In this document: positions 37,971-46,414 of the stretch, one piece after another
How the letters are laid out: every line of letters starts with the position of its first letter
Position numbering within the stretch: the first letter of the stretch is position 1
Assembly (NCBI RefSeq): GCF_024714475.1
Contig: NZ_JAMZMI010000001.1
Location: forward strand, 310,001 to 374,000
DNA: 64,000 nt
Source of the DNA: Marinoscillum sp. MHG1-6
GTDB taxonomy: Bacteria; Bacteroidota; Bacteroidia; Cytophagales; Cyclobacteriaceae
Direction of reading: 5' to 3'
Position numbers and translations under genes: made by a program
Notes under the pieces: generated by a model
Databases searched by the model: none
What the model saw: only the letters and a program-made list of their open reading frames with translations
Told to the model about the DNA's origin: nothing

Positions 37971-38876
37971 ATGGAAATCCGGCATCTAAAACTGATTCGC
38001 GAGGTAGCAGATAAAAAGAGCCTTTCAAAAGCGAAGGATGCCTTATTTCTTTCTCAATCGGCCCTCAGCCACCAGCTCAAGGAAATTGAAACCCAGCTTG
38101 GAACCGCCCTTTTTCATCGTGTCAACAAAAAACTGATACTAACCGGTGCCGGAAAAATGGTTCTGGAATCTGCCGAGCGAGTGCTATCCGATCTAGAGAA
38201 CACCGAGCTGGCCATTAAAAAATATGCCTCGGGCCAGACAGGATCTATACGATTGGCCACGCAATGCTACACTTGTTATCATTGGCTCCCAGGTCTCTTA
38301 AAAGACTTTAAGAAAGAGTTTCCAAACGTGGAAATTGAAATCCTGCATAGCAATGAATCAGGAATTGAACATCAAATTCTTGATGGAAGCATCGATGTAG
38401 CGGTGATTTACGAATCATCTCATCAGCCCAAACTCAAATATGAGGAGCTTTTTCAGGACGAAATGTTTGCACTGGTAGCTTCAGATCACCCATGGGCAAC
38501 GAGAGAGTATGTAGAAGCAAAAGATTTTGCTGATCAGCAGCTTCTGATACATTCATACCCCCTGGAAAGCGTGACAGTTTATTCTCAGGTACTAATGCCA
38601 GAAGGGGTTCAGCCCAAACGGGTAATGCAGGTGCAGGTTACCGAAGCAATCATAGAGATGGTCAAAGCCGGTATGGGAATCAATGTAATGGCCAAATGGA
38701 TTGTACGTCCCTATTTAGATGATAAGGACATCGTACTTGTTCCGGTTACCAAAAGAGGCATTCACCGCACCTGGCACGCCATCACGCTGAAACAGGAAAA
38801 TCCACCACAATATCTTAAGAACTTTATCGAGCACCTGAAGTGCAATATTGGAGGGGCATGCTGCTGCCTGAATTAG
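37971..38876 (+). CDS. LysR-family regulator, MetR-like, with Cys-rich tail
   Basis: Transcription regulator of 301 residues. The N-terminal winged helix-turn-helix (about 1-65) contains KAKDALFLSQSALSHQLKEI; the effector domain (about 90-290) is closest to E. coli MetR as I recall it, including IRLATQCYTCYHWLPGLL, which matches MetR's IAIECHSCIQWL-type segment. Whether it senses homocysteine like MetR cannot be told. The protein ends with four cysteines within eleven residues (CNIGGACCCLN), which MetR lacks. It is divergent from the small secreted protein gene with a T-N11-A operator between, and convergent with the GH2 gene. Confidence 0.88.
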   Translation: MEIRHLKLIREVADKKSLSKAKDALFLSQSALSHQLKEIETQLGTALFHRVNKKLILTGAGKMVLESAERVLSDLENTELAIKKYASGQTGSIRLATQCYTCYHWLPGLLKDFKKEFPNVEIEILHSNESGIEHQILDGSIDVAVIYESSHQPKLKYEELFQDEMFALVASDHPWATREYVEAKDFADQQLLIHSYPLESVTVYSQVLMPEGVQPKRVMQVQVTEAIIEMVKAGMGINVMAKWIVRPYLDDKDIVLVPVTKRGIHRTWHAITLKQENPPQYLKNFIEHLKCNIGGACCCLN

Positions 38877-38886
38877 CCGGAGGCAC

Positions 38887-41322
38887 TCACTTTTCCAGGC
38901 TCGCCTGGCTCAAATCCTGATCCACACTAAGGTTGATCACGGCATCCTGAATATAAGGTGAACAAAATTCAATGGTTATGTCGCCTTTTTCAGCTGCTTT
39001 CACATAAGCAATGAGCTTTCCGTTTTTACATCTTAGTTCGTTGTCATTAAAGTCCTCCGTAACATTTGAAGAGGCATTTTCCATCCCCATGAAAATTGCG
39101 GCGCCTTTTAAACGACATTCAATCATATTGTCAGCCCTGGTACACAGGTTTCCATTTTCATCCTGAACTTCAATTTCGATGATAGCCCATTCATCTTTTG
39201 AATATTCCAGCTTTTCCGTTGTTGCCACAATCTGATATGGATTTCCTTCGGTGACGATGACATCTTCACTGATTGGCTCTCCATCCCTATAAGCACATGC
39301 CTTTAGTTCACCCGGCTGGAAGGGGATATCCCAGTAAATAATCCCGGATTCATCATCGTATGGCTTGCGTTTACCCACAATCTCGCCATTCAATTGCAAC
39401 TCAGCCTCTTCACCGTTGGTATAGCATACCACCCGGATCAGTTCTCCCTCCTCGTAAGACCAGGTATGTGGAGCATCCATTGAGACCCAGTTACGACGAG
39501 GAGCCCGATAGGTCCCAACATAGATCGTGGGTTCATCACTCCAGAGCGATTTTCTAAAATATCCTCTCCCTTTCATATGATTGGCCTGATCGATCATTCC
39601 GGTAGTAAAGCCACGCGAAGGCCATCGTCCTGCTTCTCCCAGATAGTCGAATCCCGTCCAAATGAACTGCCCAAATATAAACTCATTGTCGCGCACCGAC
39701 TTCCAGGCGTTCATATCATGACGCGTTTCGCTACCATAAAGCACGCGGTCGGGATACTCCTGGTGGTCCATTTCATAGCGGCTTTCGGTGTAATTGTAAC
39801 CAACAATATCCAGTGCCGAAGGATATTCCGTTTCATTGGACATTACTGCTCCCGCCAATGCCGCTGTAACCGGTCTGGAAGAATCAATTTCCCTGACAAC
39901 GGCTGCAAGCTCCTTTGCAATATCTCCGAGTCGCTCTGCTCGAGGCTGACTTTCCCTATAGCCACTCACGTGAATCTGTCCGATGCCCTCTTTGTCAAGA
40001 ATCGGATGACTGTACGGATCATTCGGATAATCCACCTCATTGCCTATACTCCACATGATAATTGAAGGATGGTTTCGATCACGATAAACCATATCTGACA
40101 GGTCCTTTTTGCTCCATTCACGGAAATATTCCGCTGCACCCTGAAATCCGGGCTCTCCCACATTCCAGCCTTTGATCCATTTCTTCTTGGGATATTCCCA
40201 CTCATCAAATGCTTCATCCATGACTAGCATTCCTAGCTCATCACAGATCTCATAAAGATCCGTGGACTGTGGGTTGTGGCTCATACGAATACCATTTACC
40301 CCAATCTCTTTTAACCTCAACACTCTGGCACGCCAAACCTCTTTGGGCACCGCAGCGCCTAAAACTCCGGCATCATGATGCAAGCACACCCCTTTAATTT
40401 TCATCCATTCCCCGTTCAAAGCAAAACCCTTGTCAGGGTCAAACTTCAAGTCTCTTATGCCTACGGTCGTAGTCGTTTCATCACTTACTTTTCCATTAAG
40501 TAGTACCTGTGTTTGCAGCACATACAGATAGGGGTCGTCGATGCCCCACAAATGGGGCTTTGACAAATTCAGTACCTGTTTGACGGTTGATTTTTCTCCT
40601 GAGGGGACAGTCAACTTTTCCTGAATTCTGGCGATAATCGCACCTCCTTCATCGAGCAAGGTTTGAATAATTTTTGCCTCCACAGATTGTTTTTTGTGGT
40701 TCGCCACCCTGGTAGAAATTTGCAGATCAGCCTGTCCCTTTTTGATTTGCGCCCGGTAATAAACTCCCCATTGGTCAAGATGCACATCACTGGCGGAGAT
40801 GAGATGTACATTTCGGTAAATACCTGAACCTGTATACCAGCGAGAGTCAGCATCCTGACTATGATCTACCTTCACGGCAATCACATTGACTTGGCCAGGT
40901 TTAAGATAAGGTGTGATATCGTAGGAAAAGGAAACATAGCCATTAGGGCGCTTCCCTAACCATTTTCCATTAATAAAGACTTCACTGTTATTGTAGACTC
41001 CCTCAAAATACAGATATCTTCGGTCGTTACCAACATTTTCAGGAACGTTGATATTCGTTCTGTACCACCCAATACCTCCGGGTAGGTATCCAGTACAACT
41101 GGCGAGGTCCGGGCTGGGGTTTTGCTTTACAGACCAGTCATGAGGGACCATCACCTTCTGCCAGGCACTGTGGTCGAGTGTTTCCCTGCCTCCCAGTCGC
41201 ACGTCCCCAAGATGGAAATACCAATCAGTTAGCAACTCGGACATTCCAAAGCCCTGACCAAAGGTTGCGCAATTGATAGCGCAACCTATGATAAAAAATA
41301 AAATCAATAGGGGTCTTCTCAC
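38887..41322 (-). CDS. Glycoside hydrolase family 2 (beta-galactosidase type)
   Basis: Exported retaining glycosidase of 811 residues with a hydrophobic signal sequence (1-23). Domains in order: sugar-binding jelly roll (about 30-180), immunoglobulin-like (185-290), TIM barrel (295-600) and C-terminal DUF4982/Ig-like domains. The acid/base Glu429 lies in WSIGNEVD and the nucleophile Glu532 in YGSETR. Galactosidase is the commonest activity, but glucuronidase or mannosidase cannot be excluded. No other carbohydrate gene adjoins it. An 11-bp inverted repeat lies just upstream of the start. Confidence 0.92.
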   Translation of the reverse strand: MRRPLLILFFIIGCAINCATFGQGFGMSELLTDWYFHLGDVRLGGRETLDHSAWQKVMVPHDWSVKQNPSPDLASCTGYLPGGIGWYRTNINVPENVGNDRRYLYFEGVYNNSEVFINGKWLGKRPNGYVSFSYDITPYLKPGQVNVIAVKVDHSQDADSRWYTGSGIYRNVHLISASDVHLDQWGVYYRAQIKKGQADLQISTRVANHKKQSVEAKIIQTLLDEGGAIIARIQEKLTVPSGEKSTVKQVLNLSKPHLWGIDDPYLYVLQTQVLLNGKVSDETTTTVGIRDLKFDPDKGFALNGEWMKIKGVCLHHDAGVLGAAVPKEVWRARVLRLKEIGVNGIRMSHNPQSTDLYEICDELGMLVMDEAFDEWEYPKKKWIKGWNVGEPGFQGAAEYFREWSKKDLSDMVYRDRNHPSIIMWSIGNEVDYPNDPYSHPILDKEGIGQIHVSGYRESQPRAERLGDIAKELAAVVREIDSSRPVTAALAGAVMSNETEYPSALDIVGYNYTESRYEMDHQEYPDRVLYGSETRHDMNAWKSVRDNEFIFGQFIWTGFDYLGEAGRWPSRGFTTGMIDQANHMKGRGYFRKSLWSDEPTIYVGTYRAPRRNWVSMDAPHTWSYEEGELIRVVCYTNGEEAELQLNGEIVGKRKPYDDESGIIYWDIPFQPGELKACAYRDGEPISEDVIVTEGNPYQIVATTEKLEYSKDEWAIIEIEVQDENGNLCTRADNMIECRLKGAAIFMGMENASSNVTEDFNDNELRCKNGKLIAYVKAAEKGDITIEFCSPYIQDAVINLSVDQDLSQASLEK

Positions 41323-41338
41323 GGTGAATGCTGTTTGG

Positions 41339-41430
41339 TCTTTACCTCTATAAAGGCCAAATCACGAGAAATGATACCAGAGGAATAGCAAAAAGACTTC
41401 CAAACGGGCCGAATTAATCAGAGGTAAAGA
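41339..41430. repeat. 11-bp inverted repeat upstream of the GH2 gene
   Basis: TCTTTACCTCT (41339-41349) and AGAGGTAAAGA (41420-41430) form perfect arms 70 bases apart in the promoter region of the GH2 gene. They could be paired operator sites; a hairpin with so large a loop is less likely. Confidence 0.45.
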
Positions 41431-41447
41431 TTGAAACCGCTATGATC

Positions 41448-41494
41448 AAAAAACCTTAATCTTCTACCACGCACGAGACTATTTCTTTTTCGAT
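41448..41494 (-). pseudogene. Decayed copy of the DUF721 gene 3' end
   Basis: These 47 bases align in the same orientation with the last part of the DUF721 gene (44931-44978): 38 of 48 columns identical by eye, including AAAAAACCT and ATCTTCTACCAC. On the minus strand the remnant still reads IEKEI and VVED but has a frameshift and stop where the gene reads VRFF. It lies beyond the second paralog and marks the far edge of the C39-peptidase module. Confidence 0.65.
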
Positions 41495-41601
41495 TTGAAG
41501 ATAATCGGAGGACATACTAGGAATTCGGGTTTACTTTCAAGTTGAAACGCATTTACGACCCAGAAGCTAGCTTTGGATTGAGATTAATAAAGAAGCAGTC
41601 A

Positions 41602-42309
41602 TCAATACTCAAATTCACCTTCTATTTTCTGATCAATCACCCTGAAATACCCATCCGGAGAGACATCAAACAATCTATCGGTAGTCACATTGTAGCGCTC
41701 CTGATGCCATTCAATTTGTTGATTGGCTAAAATTCGTGTGGTATTATATATTTCCTCGTATCCCTCTTCAGGGTATCCATTGCGAGCATGGGTAGCTTCG
41801 AAAGCATTTATGAGTGATTTAAGCTTGCCGGTAGATTTTTCAAATAAATAGATGTCTATATAATCGGTCATAAAATCAACTACTCGGGTAATTAAGCCCA
41901 CATGGTCATTGCCAAATTCTATTTTACCTAGGGCGTAAACATTTATATTAAAAGCAGTATCATACCACACCCCTTTACCTTGTACTCTTTTAACAGCGGT
42001 AAACTCAAAAGGTTCCTCTGAAACCTTCCCGTAGGAAGTAATTCTGTACAAAGTATCTTTCACATAGTGCTTTGCTCTTTCATCCTGATAACCAAACAAA
42101 AGCACATTCAAAGGCTTTGCATCAATAATGGTTTGGCTTTTCAAACTCAATAAATCATCAAATGGAAGTTCTACTTCCGGGTAACTACTCAATAACTTAT
42201 TAAATTCCTGCTGACGGGCTGACTGGGCATAAATAATTCCATTAGTTAGCATAAGGATAAAAAACATACCCATTGCCATACCGTTAATTTTTACTGTAAA
42301 CTTCACCAT
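41602..42309 (-). CDS. Secreted 235-residue protein, tandem paralog 2
   Basis: An exported protein of unknown family with a signal peptide ending YAQ (about residue 29). It is the same length as the neighbouring paralog at 42469-43176, with 24 ungapped substitutions (about 90 percent identity), concentrated in the signal peptide and residues 98-123. The mature protein is acidic, mixed alpha/beta, without cysteines. It lies downstream of its paralog and of the C39-like peptidase on the same strand. A partial copy of the peptidase 3' end precedes it, showing it arose by tandem duplication. Function unknown; adaptor, inhibitor or substrate of the peptidase are possibilities only. Confidence 0.8.
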   Translation of the reverse strand: MVKFTVKINGMAMGMFFILMLTNGIIYAQSARQQEFNKLLSSYPEVELPFDDLLSLKSQTIIDAKPLNVLLFGYQDERAKHYVKDTLYRITSYGKVSEEPFEFTAVKRVQGKGVWYDTAFNINVYALGKIEFGNDHVGLITRVVDFMTDYIDIYLFEKSTGKLKSLINAFEATHARNGYPEEGYEEIYNTTRILANQQIEWHQERYNVTTDRLFDVSPDGYFRVIDQKIEGEFEY

Positions 42310-42385
42310 ACTTAACTTTTAATTGATTCATAAATTGATCTCAGGTCCCAAATTATCATTCCCCAATTCGTTCCCAAGACCTTTG
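42310..42385 (-). pseudogene. Duplicated 3' fragment of the C39-peptidase gene
   Basis: This stretch matches 43177-43248, which encodes part of the peptidase C-terminus, with scattered substitutions and a one-base deletion that breaks the frame after GLGNELGNDNL. Homology stops abruptly after CCAAGACCTTTG. It marks one breakpoint of the duplication that created the second paralog. Confidence 0.75.
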
Positions 42386-42468
42386 GATTCACACATAGTT
42401 ACTCAGATAGATTCTTAGTAGCCCACAATACAAGAACTCCGATTTTGGATCAAATAGAGAAGCAGTCA

Positions 42469-43176
42469 TCAATACTCAAATTCACCTTCAGATTTTTGAT
42501 CGATTACCCTGAAATACCCATCTGGAGAGACGTCAAACAATCTATCGGTAGTCACATTGTAGCGCTCCTGATGCCATTCGATTTGTTTATTGGCTAAAAT
42601 CCGTGTGGTATTATATATTTCCTCGTATCCCTCATCAGGGTATCCATTACGAGCATGGGTAGCTTCAAAAGCATTTATAAGTGATTTAAACTTGCCCGTG
42701 GACTTTTCAAACAAATAGATATCTATATAATCGGTCATAAAACCAACCACCCTGGTGATTAAACCAACATGGTCGTTCCCAAATTCTATTTTACCTAGGG
42801 CGTAAACATTTATATGAAAAAGGGTGTCATATCTAACTCTTTTGCCTTCGACTCTCTTGACGGTATTAAACTCAAAAGGCTCGTCAGACACCTTCCCATA
42901 GGAAGTAATTCTATACAAAGTATCCCTCACATAGTGCTTTGCTCTTTCATCCTGATAACCAAACAAAAGCACATTCAAAGGCTTTGCATCTATAATGGTT
43001 TGGCTTTTCAAACTCAATAAATCATCAACTGGAAGTTCTACTTCCGGGTAACTGCTCAATAACCGATTAAATTCCTCCTGACGGGATGACTGAGCATAGA
43101 TAAATCCATTCATTAGCATAAGGATTAAAAACATACCCATCGCATTCGCGTTAATTTTTACTATAAACTTCACCAT
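42469..43176 (-). CDS. Secreted 235-residue protein, tandem paralog 1
   Basis: Exported protein with a signal peptide ending FIYAQ, about 90 percent identical to the adjacent paralog at 41602-42309. Its start codon lies inside the 3' end of the C39-like peptidase gene (26-base overlap, different frame), so translation is coupled and the two products are likely needed together. This overlap suggests it is the ancestral copy. Conserved segments shared by both paralogs include LLFGYQDERAKHYV and the long VYALGKIEFGNDHVGLITRV block. No homologous family is recognised. Confidence 0.8.
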   Translation of the reverse strand: MVKFIVKINANAMGMFLILMLMNGFIYAQSSRQEEFNRLLSSYPEVELPVDDLLSLKSQTIIDAKPLNVLLFGYQDERAKHYVRDTLYRITSYGKVSDEPFEFNTVKRVEGKRVRYDTLFHINVYALGKIEFGNDHVGLITRVVGFMTDYIDIYLFEKSTGKFKSLINAFEATHARNGYPDEGYEEIYNTTRILANKQIEWHQERYNVTTDRLFDVSPDGYFRVIDQKSEGEFEY

Positions 43177-44836
43177 ACAAAACTTTTAATTGATTCATAA
43201 ATTGATCCCAGGTCCATAAATTATCATTCCCTAATTCATCTCCAAGACCTTTGCCATTTCGATAATCCTTTCCATCTTCTTTATACTTTGCGGTAACACC
43301 TCCTGCGGTAAAGTTGACCATTTTACCATACGGATCATCAACAATTACCCCATCACCAGATACCGACTGAAGTCTTACCATATGCCCAAACCCACCAAGG
43401 ATTACGGAATGTCCTTTGTCTAATTCCGCTTGCATATCATTAATAATTTCTGACTTTGTAGATTCAATAAATTCCAAATACTTGTATTCTACCTCAAATA
43501 AATCCGCTAAATCTTTCCTTGTTTCTCCCTTTGTTCGGTCATCAAAACCATTCGCCACCCTGAGACATTCCAAATAATCCTCCATTTGCTCATATTTCGT
43601 ATCACAACTATCCGGACAGTCGGAACAGGGTTTGTCCACACCCAAATAACTTAGTCCCATGGCCTGAGATGTAAGGTTACACATGATTTCTCCGGCAGTA
43701 GAAATATTATAGGTTGTCATCCAGCTATGAGATTGCAAATCCTCCTCAGTTGCCGGTGCTTCATTATCTCGCTGATCAGCATAGGGGGACAAAGCCTGCA
43801 ATTCAATGTATAACTCTTCCTTTTCAGCCTTAATATTTAGTTCCTTTATCTGAACTCTGACTACCATAATCTCATCAACCGACATTTTGTCTTTGGTCTC
43901 CATTAAACTTAAAAGCTGATAGAACGCTTCACTTCTCAAAAGTTCAGCGACAATCCAATGCCCTAAAATATCATCCCCAATCTCGGCTACTTTGAAATAT
44001 GATCCACACTGTCTATTAAACACCAAATACTCACCATCCTTCTTATAAGTCTTTCCTGCCCATTCAATACTATAAGGCAATTTCAAAGCTTCAAAATCGT
44101 CAACCAGTTTATACCGTAATTCTTCACTCAATTTTACGATTTTCGCCAGATACTCAGGTTTATTACTGATATAGATGGTATCACCGGAACCATGAATTTT
44201 GAGTATCGCAGATTTATCCTTAGCGGCTAAACCCAAAAGCGCCACCTGAGTACCTAAAACGGCTCTCTCAGTTGGCTCAATAAACTTTTCGGGTGACCCC
44301 GGCATTCTCAACCATGCATCATCATGGGAAACGAAGTGAACGTATTTCAATTCACTATCAGACACATTTTCATCTGCTATTTCATCTAAAACACTATCGC
44401 TGACCTTCTCAAATGATTCCTTTTTCAATTCCTCCAAAACTTTGTCGATCTGAATCATTTCATAAAACTCTTCCAACAGTTCAATACTAATCTTCTGAAT
44501 TTCAACTAATAATTCATCCCAATCAGGGTTGTCTGCGGAGGTATTTAGCTTTCGATCAATCTCATATAACTTATCTCGATACTCCGCTTCATTTTCATCT
44601 GTTAAGTCATAAGCTTCCAAAAATGACCGGGAGTTCCTGAGCAACAATTTGGCCATAAGTTGTGAATCAGAATTATTCATCTCTTCTGGTGCTAACTGGC
44701 CATGAACAATAGTTGACGAAAAAACTAATACTACAAGTAATAGGACACACTTGAGTGCCTGGTTGGAGTCAAAAATTGAAATATTAAGTAAAGAATTGTT
44801 AGGCGAAATTGTACTGCTCACAACTAATTTTATCAA
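43151..44836 (-). CDS. Secreted C39-like (papain-fold) cysteine peptidase
   Basis: A 561-residue protein with a hydrophobic signal segment (30-46, IVHGQ). Residues 50-165 are helical and acidic; 165-350 form an unassigned middle domain. The C-terminal domain has the peptidase C39-like pattern: Cys386 in GEIMCNLTSQAMGLSYLGV, His485 in GGFGHMVRL and Asp500/501 in VIVDDPYGK. Between them is a CxxCxxxC insert (CSDCPDSC, 404-411) that may bind metal or form disulfides. Unlike bacteriocin-processing C39 peptidases there is no ABC transporter attached. Substrate unknown. The signal region is preceded by a long N-terminal stretch, so a later start is possible. Confidence 0.75.
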   Translation of the reverse strand: MIKLVVSSTISPNNSLLNISIFDSNQALKCVLLLVVLVFSSTIVHGQLAPEEMNNSDSQLMAKLLLRNSRSFLEAYDLTDENEAEYRDKLYEIDRKLNTSADNPDWDELLVEIQKISIELLEEFYEMIQIDKVLEELKKESFEKVSDSVLDEIADENVSDSELKYVHFVSHDDAWLRMPGSPEKFIEPTERAVLGTQVALLGLAAKDKSAILKIHGSGDTIYISNKPEYLAKIVKLSEELRYKLVDDFEALKLPYSIEWAGKTYKKDGEYLVFNRQCGSYFKVAEIGDDILGHWIVAELLRSEAFYQLLSLMETKDKMSVDEIMVVRVQIKELNIKAEKEELYIELQALSPYADQRDNEAPATEEDLQSHSWMTTYNISTAGEIMCNLTSQAMGLSYLGVDKPCSDCPDSCDTKYEQMEDYLECLRVANGFDDRTKGETRKDLADLFEVEYKYLEFIESTKSEIINDMQAELDKGHSVILGGFGHMVRLQSVSGDGVIVDDPYGKMVNFTAGGVTAKYKEDGKDYRNGKGLGDELGNDNLWTWDQFMNQLKVLYGEVYSKN

Positions 44837-44927
44837 ACAGCGGTTTTGAAGTCGTGAAACTAGTGTGTTTTACTAATTCGTGCAAACATTACATATACCA
44901 CTTTTAATTTAGGGAAATCGGAAACTC

Positions 44928-45218
44928 CTAAAAAAACCTCACATCTTCTACCACACCGGGGCCTATCTCCTTTTCTATGAGGTCAAGGACTTTTTGCTTG
45001 GAGTTGAGCATCTCCTGTTTCAAAGGGGCAGAGGTCAATTGAAGATATAAAATTTTGTTTCTGACCTGAACTTTAGAGGTACGTGAGGCAATGGTCTGTC
45101 CCATGATCTTTTCCCATGACTGGATCAGCCGCTTTTCTTTAAAGGTATGTTCGAGGTTTTCAGATTTTAAAAACTGCTGAAATGCACTGGAAAAAGAATG
45201 TGTATTGTCTTTACTCAT
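44928..45218 (-). CDS. DUF721 (DciA-like) protein
   Basis: A 96-residue protein of the DUF721 family. In other bacteria DUF721 proteins (DciA) load the replicative helicase; short Bacteroidota members usually follow recF, as here with a 4-base overlap. The core YLQLTSAPLKQEML segment and basic N-terminus are typical. Its last 45 bases occur again in decayed form at 41448-41494. Confidence 0.88.
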   Translation of the reverse strand: MSKDNTHSFSSAFQQFLKSENLEHTFKEKRLIQSWEKIMGQTIASRTSKVQVRNKILYLQLTSAPLKQEMLNSKQKVLDLIEKEIGPGVVEDVRFF

Positions 45219-46312
45219 AGGACCTGTCCTTCGCTCACCTCGTAATAGCTAACATCATCAAACTCCTCGAAAAAGGTCTTTGCCCTTTCTACACGCGCAT
45301 CTGTAATGAAGATTTGTGGGAATCGTTGACGATCAGATAGCAAAGTAACTAAATGAGCAATTCTTTCATCGTCCAGTTTATCAAAAATATCATCAAGCAG
45401 CAGCAATGGTGCAAACCCCTTCTTCTCCATCAGGTAATCATATTCCGCCAGTTTCAATGCCAGAATAAAAGACTTCTGCTGACCCTGAGATCCAAAACGT
45501 TTAATGGGGCGATCGTTTAGAATAAACTTATAATCATCCTTGTGCACCCCGACATTGGTTCGCTGTAGGATCAAATCCTTCTCAAAGCTATCCTGGTAAA
45601 TTCTTTGAAAGTCAGAGTCCAAACAATTCGTATTATAAGCTACCAGCGGGTGTTCCTCTCCCGGGAAGATCATTTCATAATTCCGTTGAAAACTAGATTG
45701 GAAATCCTGAATAAATGCCTCCCGAACTACCGCGATACTGCTATTTAATGGAATGAGCTGACTATCATAGGTCTCCAGCAGGCTTCTGTTGATTTTCATC
45801 CGCCCCTCATTTTGCTTAAGGAAGCTGTTGCGCTGCTTGAGTATCCGTTGGTATTTGATCAGGTCACCCAAATAGTCTTTATTGAATTGTGAGATTACCC
45901 CATCAAAGAGCTTACGCCGAATCTCACTGCCTTCTTTGATGATCTCGCTATCATCCGGTGCAGTGAGCACCGAAGGGATGGTGCCAATATGGTCACTCAA
46001 TTTTTCAGGCTCCTGTCCATCCACTTTAATGATTTTCTTCGCGCCCTTCTCATAATAGACGTTAACCTTACTTGCTACCTCGAGTCCTTCAAAAACCGCG
46101 TTTAGGGCAAAAAAGGCCTGTCCATGTTTGATATTTTGAAGATCTGTGCCTCCAAAAGCGCTCCGGGTCATCGACAAAAAATGGACTGCGTCCAGCAAAT
46201 TGGTTTTGCCCATTCCATTTTTACCAATAATGCAATTGATACCCTTTCCAAACTCCAACTCCACCTGCTTGTAGTTTTTAAATTGCTGAAGTTTTAAAGT
46301 GTTGAGGATCAT
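45215..46312 (-). CDS. recF: DNA replication/repair protein RecF
   Basis: SMC-like ATPase that acts in single-strand gap repair and loading of RecA with RecO and RecR. The 365 residues show Walker A GKNGMGKTN (29-37), the ABC signature region FGSQGQQKSFILAL and Walker B PLLLLDDIFDKLD near the C-terminus. Length is typical. It overlaps the DUF721 gene and is divergent from pdhA. Confidence 0.96.
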   Translation of the reverse strand: MILNTLKLQQFKNYKQVELEFGKGINCIIGKNGMGKTNLLDAVHFLSMTRSAFGGTDLQNIKHGQAFFALNAVFEGLEVASKVNVYYEKGAKKIIKVDGQEPEKLSDHIGTIPSVLTAPDDSEIIKEGSEIRRKLFDGVISQFNKDYLGDLIKYQRILKQRNSFLKQNEGRMKINRSLLETYDSQLIPLNSSIAVVREAFIQDFQSSFQRNYEMIFPGEEHPLVAYNTNCLDSDFQRIYQDSFEKDLILQRTNVGVHKDDYKFILNDRPIKRFGSQGQQKSFILALKLAEYDYLMEKKGFAPLLLLDDIFDKLDDERIAHLVTLLSDRQRFPQIFITDARVERAKTFFEEFDDVSYYEVSEGQVL

Positions 46313-46414
46313 ATATTTTGTTGAGCGTCCTTTTTCAGTTAATTTCGCAGGGCATTCCGGGCGGATCGCCTAAAAGGAACCCAAAATTAACTATAAGACG
46401 AAGGTAATATCAAG

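Noticed and set aside
38895-38908. Perfect CCAGGC-TC-GCCTGG palindrome at the LysR/GH2 junction
   Set aside because: It lies in the GH2 coding end and has no T run in either direction, so it is weak support for a terminator.
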